A stretch of DNA of 64,000 nucleotides from QYOJ01 sp043810345 (GTDB lineage Bacteria; Bacteroidota; Bacteroidia; Bacteroidales; FEN-979). Position 1 is the first letter of the stretch. The number at the start of each line of letters is the position of its first letter. A program made the position numbers and the translations under genes. Location: positions 23,889-87,888 of the forward strand of contig JBDROF010000067.1 of the NCBI GenBank assembly GCA_043810345.1. The letters run 5' to 3'. Under the pieces are notes generated by a model, which searched no databases, was not told the DNA's origin, and saw only the letters and a list, made by a program, of their open reading frames with translations. This document shows positions 26,084-35,606 of this stretch, one piece after another.

Positions 26084-26851
26084 TATCACCGGCCTTAACA
26101 ACACTACCCACAAAAACGCCACAACGAAAGAGATGACCGTTCCTGCAGTGATCCCCAACAGCGGATAGGTGAAGTAGACACCCAGTACGTAAACAACGAT
26201 GTTGGAAGAGGAGAGGATCATCACCTTCCCGGTAGCCTGGGCAAAGGCTTTTCCCTGGTTCACCGCCAGGATCACCATGGAGGAAAAGAGGACAGCAGGG
26301 AACGCACTGACGATCCCTGTCAGGTAGGCAGGCACAAAATGGGAGATGAGCACCACTCCCCCTACAATTCCACCGGCAAATGCAGCACGGATGGCCATCT
26401 GACCGGCTGTGTATTTTTTACCCGACTTTCCCACGGCGGGGATCTTCCAGCCATATTCCACAAAGAGAAAAGCCAGGATCGTGACGCCAAAATAGATGGC
26501 CACGTTGATCCATAGCAACTCCAGCTGGATCCTGTTGGCTATTACAGCAAGTACCAGCCAGCTTCCCAGGGAGCCCAGGATGCTGACCAGCAGGTTATAG
26601 CGGAGTAGCAGGACAAAGACGACCAGGAAGATAGAATCGATCATCATTCCGATGGGGATCGCCGGTATCATCTCCCTGACAAACCCCACTCCCTGCGTGA
26701 GGGATATAAAAATCAGCGCGATCAGGATGTTTGACGGTAGGTTAGCGATCAACCCGCCAATTTTGCTTCCAAACCGTTCGGCCAGGAGTGTCAGCACAGC
26801 GATCCAGCTGCCAGCGATGACGAAGGAGAGGAGGACTTGGATATAGAACAT
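26069..26851 (-). CDS. Polytopic membrane protein, DUF3147-like internal repeat
   Basis: 260 residues from ATG 26,851 (a TTG seven codons upstream is less likely). Eight to ten membrane helices in two similar halves; each half has a G-x-(I/V)-(A/S)-x-x-P-x-x-(L/I) loop (GLIANLPSNIL, GIVSAFPAVLF), a duplication I associate with DUF3147. Function unknown, possibly a transporter. The last codons lie in boundary repeat. Confidence 0.65.
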   Translation of the reverse strand: MFYIQVLLSFVIAGSWIAVLTLLAERFGSKIGGLIANLPSNILIALIFISLTQGVGFVREMIPAIPIGMMIDSIFLVVFVLLLRYNLLVSILGSLGSWLVLAVIANRIQLELLWINVAIYFGVTILAFLFVEYGWKIPAVGKSGKKYTAGQMAIRAAFAGGIVGGVVLISHFVPAYLTGIVSAFPAVLFSSMVILAVNQGKAFAQATGKVMILSSSNIVVYVLGVYFTYPLLGITAGTVISFVVAFLWVVLLRPVIKVAR

Positions 26852-26941
26852 TGTGTCAGGGTAGAGGGTCAAGGTCGAGGGTCGAGAAAGAGGCTAAAGA
26901 TACTACAATCCCGTCAGCAAGTCGCTCAGTCACCAAGTCAC

Positions 26942-27075
26942 TACTTCCACCACCCACACCACATCACCACATCACCACATCACCATATCACCACATCACC
27001 ACATCACCATATCACCACGGCACCATATCACCACGGCACCACCGCACCAGATCACCACGGCACCACTGCTCTACA
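26942..27075 (-). repeat. GTGGTGATGTGGTGAT boundary repeat after the MATE pseudogene
   Basis: Minus-strand GTGGTGAT(A/G)TGGTGATG and GTGCCGTGGTG units, about 14 copies over 120 bases, begin a few bases after the stop of the MATE remnant. There are no spacers of constant length, so it is not a CRISPR array. The stretch 26,873-26,941 has a few GGGTCAAGG/GGGTCGAG words and nothing else. Confidence 0.85.
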
Positions 27076-27791
27076 CCTCCTTTAATTTCCATTTCCCCCT
27101 CCTGAACAACATCCACGCTACTAATGTCATCGCCGTTTCGGCAGCCACAATAGCGGCAAATACACCGGTTTCGATCACCATAGCATCGTCGATGAACAGC
27201 CGGATGAAGAAGTCGCTGAAAAGCAGCAGGACCACGCCCACAAATGCGAGCAGGATCATGTTGGCCCAGGCGGTAGCCCAAACCGACCGTTCGGCCCGTT
27301 TTGGTTTTTTCGCCCCAAGGTTCTGTCCAATCCCACCCATTGAGATCCGGATCAGGCGCCACATCACTTTTACATCAAGACGAAAATGATGCACCTGGAG
27401 CCGGATACGTTTCCGGCCAAAGAAGAAGGAGGTAGAACTGGTAGAGTACCGCCACTACACTGGCAGCGTCAGGATTCTTCTCCCCGATGCGGCGGGAGAC
27501 CATCGAAGCAGTAGCCATACTCAGTCCGACAGCAATGGCATATACTATGGTGATAATCGATTCGGTGAGTCCTACCGTGGCAATGGCATCAGGACCCAGC
27601 TTGGAAACAAAAAATATATCTACAACAGCAAAAATGGATTCCAGCAACATCTCCAGAACCATCGGAACGGAAAGTAAAAAGATGGCCCGGCTCAGTTTCC
27701 CGGTTGTGAAATCCTGTTCGCTTCCCGCGATGGCTTCTTTCAGGTCGCGGAGGAACTTCTTCAGGTGAGATCGATATAATGATAGTTTCAT
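27071..27791 (-). pseudogene. Collapsed MATE family efflux transporter gene
   Basis: The 5' part (start 27,791) encodes a normal MATE N-terminus: [20 protein letters not shown], then [20 protein letters not shown] and [18 protein letters not shown]. The frame breaks near 27,390-27,430. In another frame the middle-to-late part follows (RISMGGIGQNLGAKKPKRAE), then jumps directly from SDFFIRLFIDDAMVIETG to the C-terminus VAWMLFRRGKWKLKEV. A full MATE has about 450 residues; only about 240 are left, with at least two internal deletions and one frameshift. Both ends are intact. Confidence 0.85.
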
Positions 27792-27996
27792 GGTTTTTCC
27801 TCCAGAAACTTAATGGGTTAAATAGATGAAAGGGAATCTGAAAGGAATAGCCTACCGAATGCAGGTTGCCGGCACCAGCATGGTAAATCGCGGAATGGAT
27901 AGATTGATTTCCATAGGGCTATTCGCTTACATTGAACTGACAAAAATAGGAATTATTTTAAGATCAAGTAAATCCTTTCAAAAAAATACTGGCTTG

Positions 27997-28052
27997 TCCT
28001 TCGTACTTCGTATTTCTGCCTTGCATTCGGACTTCGTACTTCTATCTTCTGA
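27997..28052 (+). repeat. CTTCGTACTTCGTA boundary repeat before ileS
   Basis: CTTCGTACTTCGTATTTCTG and GGACTTCGTACTTCTATCTTCTGAC words lie just before the ileS -7 box. This is the reverse complement of GAAGTACGAAG after fabH. The rest of 27,792-27,996 shows nothing I can support. Confidence 0.7.
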
Positions 28053-28062
28053 CTTTAAATTG

Positions 28063-28070
28063 TATCTTTG
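28063..28070 (+). promoter_or_regulatory. Putative -7 box (TATCTTTG) for ileS
   Basis: Exact TAnnTTTG match 17 bases before the ileS ATG. The -33 position lies inside the boundary repeat and has no TTTG. Confidence 0.5.
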
Positions 28071-28087
28071 CAGCCCTTTTAAAAACC

Positions 28088-31000
28088 ATGGCAACCAGGT
28101 ATCCCGAATACAAAACCCTTGATTTGAAGCGGATCGGCGAGGAGATCCTCTCTTACTGGGATGTCCATCAGGTTTTTAAACAGAGTCTGGAACACTCCAG
28201 AGGGAAAACTCCCTACATCTTTTACGAAGGACCCCCTTCGGCCAATGGAAAACCCGGTATCCACCATGTGATGGCACGGGCAATCAAAGATATCTTCTGC
28301 CGGTACAAAACCATGAAGGGCTTCTATGTAGACCGGAAAGCGGGTTGGGATACCCACGGACTTCCGGTGGAGATCGGTGTGGAGAAGAAACTCGGGATCA
28401 CCAAAGAGGATATTGGCAAAAACATCTCTATCGAAGAGTACAACAGAGAGTGCCGGACCGAGGTGATGAGATACAAAGATGTGTGGGATGACCTCACGGT
28501 AAAGATGGGGTACTGGCTTGACCTCGACCATCCTTACATCACCTTTGAAAATAAATACATCGAGACGGTCTGGTATCTGCTGAGCCAGCTCTATAAGAAA
28601 GACCTGTTATACAAAGGATACACCATTCAGCCTTTTTCACCTGCCGCGGGAACCGGTTTAAGCACCCATGAACTGAACCAGCCGGGCGCCTACAAAATGG
28701 TGAAAGACAATACGGTGGTGGCCCAGTTCCGGATCATCCAGGACAAACGGTCGGAGTTTCTCTTCAAGGAGCCATTTGGCGATCTCTACATCCTGGCCTG
28801 GACCACCACCCCCTGGACACTTCCTTCCAACACCGGGTTGGCTATGGGAAAGGATATCTCCTACGTGATGGTGCGTACCTATAATCCCTACACCTTCCTG
28901 GAGCAAACGGTGATCCTGGCAAAAGATTTACTGCCACAGTACTTCCGTGAGAAAGATGCCGGGATGGACCTACTTGATTACAAAGAGGGGCAGAAACATA
29001 TTCCCTGGCAGGTAGTGGGTACATTCAAAGGCAAAGATTTTGAAGGGATCCGGTTTGAACAGCTTCTACCCTATGCACAACCGTCTGAGGGAGATCCTTT
29101 CCGTGTGGTGCTGGGCGACTTCGTCACCACCGACGACGGCACCGGGATTGTCCACATCGCTCCCAGCTTTGGTTCCGACGACTTCAGGGTGGGAAAGCAA
29201 TATGGCCTGGGTACCCTGACCATGGTTGATAAACAGGGGCGTTTTGTGGAAGAGATGGGGGAATTTGCCGGGAAGTTCGTCAAGCTGGAATACGATCCCA
29301 ACTTCAATCCCGAAACCGATCTCCCGGTCGATATCGAGATCATTATCAAGCTGAAGAAAGAGAACAAGGCCTTCAAAGCCGAAAAATATGAACACTCATA
29401 CCCGCATTGCTGGCGAACCGATAAACCCGTATTGTACTATCCACTTGATTCGTGGTTTATTCGTGCCACCGCTTACCGCGACCGGATGCTCGCTCTGAAT
29501 GATACGATCGGCTGGAAACCTGAATCCACAGGAAGCGGTAGGTTCGGAAACTGGTTGGAGAACGTAGTCGACTGGAACCTCTCCCGTTCCCGTTTCTGGG
29601 GGACCCCGTTGCCCATCTGGCGGACGGAGTCAGGGTCCCATGAGATCTGTATCGGCTCGGTAGAAGAGCTTCAGCGGGAAATTGAGAAATCGGTGAAAGC
29701 CGGAATGATGAAGGATAACCTCCTGGCGAACTTTGTTCCCGGCGACCTGTCGGAGGAGAATTACCATACGTTCGACCTGCATCGTCCCTTTGTCGACGAC
29801 ATCATCCTGGTCAGCGAAACCGGTGAACCCATGTACCGCGAACCCGATCTGATCGATGTGTGGTTTGATTCGGGAGCGATGCCTTATGCCCAGTATCACT
29901 ACCCCTTCGATCCATCGAAACCCCTGGAGAGCTACTTCCCGGCCGATTTTATCGCTGAAGGGGTAGACCAGACCCGTGGATGGTTCTATACCCTCCACGC
30001 GATCGCCTCCCTGCTTTTTGATTCGGTCTCTTTCAAGATCTGTGTGTCAAATGGATTGGTCCTTGATAAGAGTGGAAATAAGATGTCGAAGCGGTTGGGT
30101 AATGCCGTGGATCCTTTTGAGACCATCGCTGCTTATGGCCCCGATGCCACCAGGTGGTATATGATCACCAACTCCCAGCCCTGGGATAACCTGAAATTCG
30201 ATCTTGATGGGATAGCCGAAGTACAACGGAAATTCTTCGGAACGCTTTACAACACCTATGCCTTCTTTGCCCTCTATGCAAACATAGATAAATTCTCTTA
30301 CCGGGAAGATGCCATCCCTACGGAGCAACGACCGGAGATCGACCGGTGGATCCTGTCGGAACTTAACACGCTGATCCTGTTTGTAGATACCTGTTACAAC
30401 GACTATGAACCGACCAAGGCAGGCAGGGCGATCACCGATTTTGTGGATGAACACCTCAGTAACTGGTACGTGAGGCTTTCACGACGCAGGTTCTGGAAGG
30501 GTGATTACACCACCGATAAGATCTCGGCCTATCAAACCCTCTATCGTTGCCTCGAGGTGATCGCACAGCTGGCCTCCCCCATCGCTCCCTTTTTCTGCGA
30601 CCGGTTATTTGTGGATCTAAATTCCGTTACCCGCCGTTACCCGGTTGACTCGGTCCATCTGACCACCTTCCCTGATGCTAACAAGACCATGATTGACAAA
30701 CCATTGGAGGAACGAATGGAACTCGCCCAGCAGATCTCGTCGATGGTGCTCTCGATCCGCAAGAAGATCAACATCCGTGTTCGTCAGCCTCTCAACAGGA
30801 TCCTCCTTCCGATCCAGTCCCAAGAACTGCAGGAGCAGGTTAACCTGGTGAAGAACCTGATCCTTTCTGAAGTCAATGTGAAAGAGCTCGAATACATCAC
30901 CGACACCGCCGGCATCCTGGTAAAGAAGATCAAACCCGATTTCAAAAAGCTGGGGCCTCGATATGGAAAACTGATGAAATCACTGGCCGGGCAAATCGCC

Positions 31001-31453
31001 TCCATGGAGCAGGAGGATATCACCAACCTGGAAGCGGAGGGCCAGCTGCGCTTCGAGCTCGAGGGCCAGGAGGTGGTCATCCATAAGGATGATGTGGAGA
31101 TCATCTCCGAAGATATTCCCGGCTGGCAGGTTGCCAATCTTGGAAATCTGACCGTTGCCCTCGATGTAACCATCACCCCTGAACTCCGGGAGGAGGGAAT
31201 TGCACGTGAGCTGATCAACCGGATCCAGAACCTGAGAAAAGAGAAAGGATTTGAAGTAACGGATCACATCATCGTTAATCTTCAGAAGCATAAAGAGATT
31301 GCTGAAGCAATCGATAATAATATTTCCTATATTTGCACCGAAATTTTAGCCCGCGAGTTCAATGTTGTGGAGCAGGTTGACGCGGAAAATAAGTACTCCA
31401 TTGATCTGACCGATACAATATCCACGTGGATCTCGATCAGAAAACTGGACTAA
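28088..31453 (+). CDS. ileS: Isoleucine--tRNA ligase
   Basis: Charges tRNA-Ile, with editing of valine. 1121 residues, the long form common in Bacteroidota and eukaryote-like IleRS. The class I HIGH-type motif appears as GKPGIHHVMARA (residues 55-66) after YEGPPSANG; the KMSKR loop is at 665-669 (NKMSKRLGN); the CP1 editing region lies between (LAWTTTPWTLPSN). SDLIDVWFDSG-like text and WDNLKFDLDG support the Ile rather than Val specificity. It is followed after 12 bases by the DksA-like gene and then lspA, so the three may be co-transcribed. Confidence 0.97.
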   Translation: MATRYPEYKTLDLKRIGEEILSYWDVHQVFKQSLEHSRGKTPYIFYEGPPSANGKPGIHHVMARAIKDIFCRYKTMKGFYVDRKAGWDTHGLPVEIGVEKKLGITKEDIGKNISIEEYNRECRTEVMRYKDVWDDLTVKMGYWLDLDHPYITFENKYIETVWYLLSQLYKKDLLYKGYTIQPFSPAAGTGLSTHELNQPGAYKMVKDNTVVAQFRIIQDKRSEFLFKEPFGDLYILAWTTTPWTLPSNTGLAMGKDISYVMVRTYNPYTFLEQTVILAKDLLPQYFREKDAGMDLLDYKEGQKHIPWQVVGTFKGKDFEGIRFEQLLPYAQPSEGDPFRVVLGDFVTTDDGTGIVHIAPSFGSDDFRVGKQYGLGTLTMVDKQGRFVEEMGEFAGKFVKLEYDPNFNPETDLPVDIEIIIKLKKENKAFKAEKYEHSYPHCWRTDKPVLYYPLDSWFIRATAYRDRMLALNDTIGWKPESTGSGRFGNWLENVVDWNLSRSRFWGTPLPIWRTESGSHEICIGSVEELQREIEKSVKAGMMKDNLLANFVPGDLSEENYHTFDLHRPFVDDIILVSETGEPMYREPDLIDVWFDSGAMPYAQYHYPFDPSKPLESYFPADFIAEGVDQTRGWFYTLHAIASLLFDSVSFKICVSNGLVLDKSGNKMSKRLGNAVDPFETIAAYGPDATRWYMITNSQPWDNLKFDLDGIAEVQRKFFGTLYNTYAFFALYANIDKFSYREDAIPTEQRPEIDRWILSELNTLILFVDTCYNDYEPTKAGRAITDFVDEHLSNWYVRLSRRRFWKGDYTTDKISAYQTLYRCLEVIAQLASPIAPFFCDRLFVDLNSVTRRYPVDSVHLTTFPDANKTMIDKPLEERMELAQQISSMVLSIRKKINIRVRQPLNRILLPIQSQELQEQVNLVKNLILSEVNVKELEYITDTAGILVKKIKPDFKKLGPRYGKLMKSLAGQIASMEQEDITNLEAEGQLRFELEGQEVVIHKDDVEIISEDIPGWQVANLGNLTVALDVTITPELREEGIARELINRIQNLRKEKGFEVTDHIIVNLQKHKEIAEAIDNNISYICTEILAREFNVVEQVDAENKYSIDLTDTISTWISIRKLD

Positions 31454-31465
31454 ACACAGAGAGAC

Positions 31466-31915
31466 ATGAAAAAACCAGCAAACACCGTAGAAAAGACAAG
31501 GTATTCAGATGAAGAGCTGGAAGGGTTTCGCCAGATCATTCTGAATAAACTGGAGAAGGCCCGGAACGATTTGCAGCTCCTGACCGAATCCTATACCACG
31601 GGTAATGACAATGATACCAACGATACCTCACCCACCTTTAAAGTGCTGGAAGAGGGGTATCAGGTCTTTTCCAAGGAGGAGAACAGCAAGTTTGCCGCCC
31701 GCCAGGATAAGTTCATCAAATCCCTGGAGAATGCCTTGGTCAGGATCGAAAACAAAACCTATGGCATATGCCGGGTCACCGGTAAACTGATCCCGAAAGA
31801 CCGGCTTCGGAGTGTCCCTCACGCCACGTTGAGCATCGAAGCAAAACGGATGCAGGGTTCCCCCGCCCAGGTTCCTGTACAGGCACCCCGTCCTTTTGAG
31901 CCGAAGGATGAATAG
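31466..31915 (+). CDS. TraR/DksA-like protein with reduced zinc site
   Basis: 149 residues. A coiled-coil N-terminal half (EELEGFRQIILNKLEKARND) is followed by the DksA-type globular region YGICRVTGKLIPKDRLRSVP. Only one cysteine of the four-Cys zinc finger remains; Bacteroidota homologues I recall share this loss. By family it would bind RNA polymerase through the secondary channel, but without a zinc finger this is uncertain. It overlaps lspA by 8 bases. Confidence 0.82.
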   Translation: MKKPANTVEKTRYSDEELEGFRQIILNKLEKARNDLQLLTESYTTGNDNDTNDTSPTFKVLEEGYQVFSKEENSKFAARQDKFIKSLENALVRIENKTYGICRVTGKLIPKDRLRSVPHATLSIEAKRMQGSPAQVPVQAPRPFEPKDE

Positions 31916-32537
31916 ACTGACCCTTCCTTTTCTCATCGTTACCCTGATTTTAATCCTGGATCAGGCCTTTAAGATTTGGGTGAAAACGCATATGTACCTC
32001 GGGGAGAGCCTCCCTGTTTTCAACGATTGGTTTTACCTGCATTTTACTGAGAACGAAGGAATGGCTTTCGGTATGCAGTTGGGAGGCAACACCGGAAAGT
32101 TGATCCTGAGCATCTTCCGGATCCTAGCGGTCATCGTCATGATCGTTTGGCTCATCAAACTGGCAAAAAAACCCCGTTTCGATAAATGGCTGGCTGTATG
32201 CCTGGCCCTGATCATAGCCGGCGCGTTGGGGAATATCCTCGACAGCGCATTTTACGGTCTGATCTTCAGCCACAGTCTCTACCACCAGGCAGCTGTACTG
32301 TTCCCACCTGAAGGAGGGTATACCGGATTTTTGCACGGCAAAGTAGTGGATATGCTCTATTTTCCACTAATTGAAGACCACTACCCGCGTTGGATCCCCT
32401 GGTTGGGAGGAGAAGATTTCATCTTTTTCCGTCCTGTTTTTAACCTGGCTGACTCCTCGATCACGGTTGGGGTCTTCCTGTTGATCATCTTCCAGAAACG
32501 ATTTTTTGCCAACCGGGAAAAAAAGGAGCATGCATGA
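31908..32537 (+). CDS. lspA: Lipoprotein signal peptidase (signal peptidase II)
   Basis: Cleaves signal peptides of diacylated lipoproteins in the inner membrane. About 209 residues with four helices. The catalytic aspartates are visible in GALGNILDS and FNLADSSI; TENEGMAFGM and VVDML are further family motifs. Bacteroidota LspA has a longer loop before VVDM, seen here as the FPPEGGYTGF segment. I start at ATG 31,908, which overlaps the stop of the DksA-like gene; an in-frame TTG at 31,896 lies inside that gene. It overlaps the M23 peptidase gene by 4 bases (ATGA). Confidence 0.95.
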   Translation: MNRLTLPFLIVTLILILDQAFKIWVKTHMYLGESLPVFNDWFYLHFTENEGMAFGMQLGGNTGKLILSIFRILAVIVMIVWLIKLAKKPRFDKWLAVCLALIIAGALGNILDSAFYGLIFSHSLYHQAAVLFPPEGGYTGFLHGKVVDMLYFPLIEDHYPRWIPWLGGEDFIFFRPVFNLADSSITVGVFLLIIFQKRFFANREKKEHA

Positions 32538-33403
32538 AACAGTATCCGGTATTCCTCCTGGTATCCCTGTTATGGCCGATCCTCTCCTTTGCACAGGTCA
32601 ATCCCAATAATATTCTCGACACGGTGGAAACGGCAGAGGGTCCGGTGATCCTCTACAAGAACCTCACCTGGCAATTCCTTGGTGATGAGCCGTTGATGAT
32701 GGATGTGGATGCTGACTCTTCCGGTCTGTTTACCGAAGGATGGATCAATGATCAGGTTCGCTGCTTTGGACAGATGAAACCCGACAGCATCCAGGACACC
32801 GTGTTGGTCCTGACCTTTGATGAGATGAACTTTTGTATGCCGGTTCCCCTGGAAAACCTGATCCGTGGATTTATGTACACCCACAAAGGCCTGGATATCA
32901 GGTTGAAGTTCGGTGATACAGTCAGGGCTGCTTTCGATGGAGTAGTTCGGTATGCCCGGTACAACCGCGGAGGCTTCGGGAACCTGGTCATCGTACGGCA
33001 CTACAACGGACTGGAGACCTTTTATGCCCATTTGTCGAAAAGGAACGTGGAGGTTAACCAGATTCTCAAAGCCGGAGAATTTGTAGGACTGGGTGGCTCT
33101 TCCGGCCGCAGCCGGGGTCCACATCTCCATTTTGAGATCAGGTACCAGGATGTACCTGTTGATCCACGCCGGATCATCGACTTCGACAGCGGTATGCTGA
33201 TCGCCAACATGATCCCTATCCGGAAAGAGATATTCTATCCCCACGACTGGGACTCAACGGCTGTGTATCATAAGATCCGGAGTGGCGAAACCCTGGGTCA
33301 CCTGTCGATCAAATACCAAACATCCGTGAAGGAGATCTGCGCCATGAACAACATCAGATCCACTACCACCCTGCGAATCGGCAGAGTTTTGCGCGTCAGA
33401 TAA
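32534..33403 (+). CDS. M23 family metallopeptidase with LysM domain
   Basis: 289 residues; signal peptide ends near FAQ (residue 21), so periplasmic. The LytM/M23 domain (about 105-215) has the zinc ligands H117 and D121 (HKGLD) and H199 (HLH at 197-199), plus H166 in YAHL, so it looks active. A LysM domain at about 246-289 (IRSGETLGHLSIKYQTSVKE) would bind peptidoglycan. It is expected to cut peptide cross-links. Translational coupling to lspA (ATGA) suggests one transcript with ileS-dksA-lspA. Confidence 0.92.
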   Translation: MKQYPVFLLVSLLWPILSFAQVNPNNILDTVETAEGPVILYKNLTWQFLGDEPLMMDVDADSSGLFTEGWINDQVRCFGQMKPDSIQDTVLVLTFDEMNFCMPVPLENLIRGFMYTHKGLDIRLKFGDTVRAAFDGVVRYARYNRGGFGNLVIVRHYNGLETFYAHLSKRNVEVNQILKAGEFVGLGGSSGRSRGPHLHFEIRYQDVPVDPRRIIDFDSGMLIANMIPIRKEIFYPHDWDSTAVYHKIRSGETLGHLSIKYQTSVKEICAMNNIRSTTTLRIGRVLRVR

Positions 33404-33424
33404 ATTGATATATGCATTTTTTTT

Positions 33425-33432
33425 TATATTTG
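33425..33432 (+). promoter_or_regulatory. Putative -7 box (TATATTTG) for atpD
   Basis: Exact TAnnTTTG match 22 bases before the atpD ATG. No TTTG is found at the -33 distance; an ATTG at 33,404-33,407 gives a 17-base spacer. Confidence 0.4.
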
Positions 33433-33445
33433 CAAAAATTTTTGA

Positions 33446-34966
<1,521 letters not shown>

Positions 34967-35037
34967 AAGCGAAATAGCGAGGTAGCGAGGTAGCGAAATT
35001 GTATTTACCAAATGCCAACTGTAAACCGCCAACTGAA
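34967..35037 (+). repeat. Paired boundary repeats between atpD and atpC
   Basis: AGCGAAATAGCGAGGTAGCG and another AGGTAGCGAAAT copy begin 1-2 bases after the atpD TAA. They are followed by AATGCCAACTGTAAACCGCC and AACTGAA words ending at the atpC ATG. So the gap has an after-stop unit of one family and a before-start unit of another. Confidence 0.85.
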
Positions 35038-35277
35038 ATGCGTATAGAGATTGTAACACCTGATACTATCCTGTTTGACGGGGATAACGTGCACCTGGTG
35101 CAATTGCCTGGCATCGACGGTTCATTTGAGGTGATGGATCACCACGCACCGTTGATCTCCTTATTGAAGAAGGGTTCGGTGAAGGTGATGATCAAAGGAA
35201 ACGATCCAAAGTTTTTTGAGATCAACGGGGGTGTGATTGAGGTGTTGCAAAACAAAGTACTTATCTTAGCGGAATGA
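35038..35277 (+). CDS. atpC: F1F0 ATP synthase subunit epsilon
   Basis: 79 residues: the N-terminal beta-sandwich only (MRIEIVTPDTILFDGDNVH, LPGIDGSFEVMDHHAPLISL), without the C-terminal helical pair, as is usual in Bacteroidota. I start at ATG 35,038 because the sequence upstream in the same frame is boundary repeat and the family begins M-x-(L/I)-x-I-(V/L)-(T/S)-P. It overlaps the following lipoprotein gene by 4 bases. Confidence 0.95.
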   Translation: MRIEIVTPDTILFDGDNVHLVQLPGIDGSFEVMDHHAPLISLLKKGSVKVMIKGNDPKFFEINGGVIEVLQNKVLILAE

Positions 35278-35606
35278 ATTGGTTCCGGAACAACGTTTTT
35301 CTTCTCTTTACCGTTATGGCTCTCAGTGGTTGTTACGAAAATGAACCAATCCCTTCGGCCGATTTCACCTATAGCGGGAACAACGAATTCAAGGTCCCCT
35401 GCACCGTCAAATTCACGAACCGGTCGAACAATGCATTCTCCTATAACTGGTATTTCGGCGACGATTCCACTTCGACGGATACCAATCCAACACACTCCTA
35501 CATAACAGCGGGAAAATTCCTGGTTGAGCTCCGGTCCTATACCGAAAGCCGGAACGAGTGGGCCTCAAGGAGGAAGGAGATTGTGATTAAGGATACTATT
35601 AACTAG
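35274..35606 (+). CDS. Small PKD-domain lipoprotein
   Basis: 110 residues; lipoprotein signal ending LSGC (Cys20). The rest is one PKD domain: ADFTYSGNNEFKVPCTVKFT, then YNWYFGDDS, PTHSYITAGKFLVELRSYTE. PKD domains mediate protein or glycan contacts at the surface. It is translationally coupled to atpC, which is unexpected, and its stop shares a CTAG with the stop of the convergent PpiD-like gene. Confidence 0.85.
   Translation: MNWFRNNVFLLFTVMALSGCYENEPIPSADFTYSGNNEFKVPCTVKFTNRSNNAFSYNWYFGDDSTSTDTNPTHSYITAGKFLVELRSYTESRNEWASRRKEIVIKDTIN

Noticed and set aside
26942..27075. CRISPR-like array of CATCACCA repeats
   Set aside because: The units are 8-10 bases and contiguous with no spacers, and there are no cas genes. 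It is a simple tandem repeat of the boundary type.
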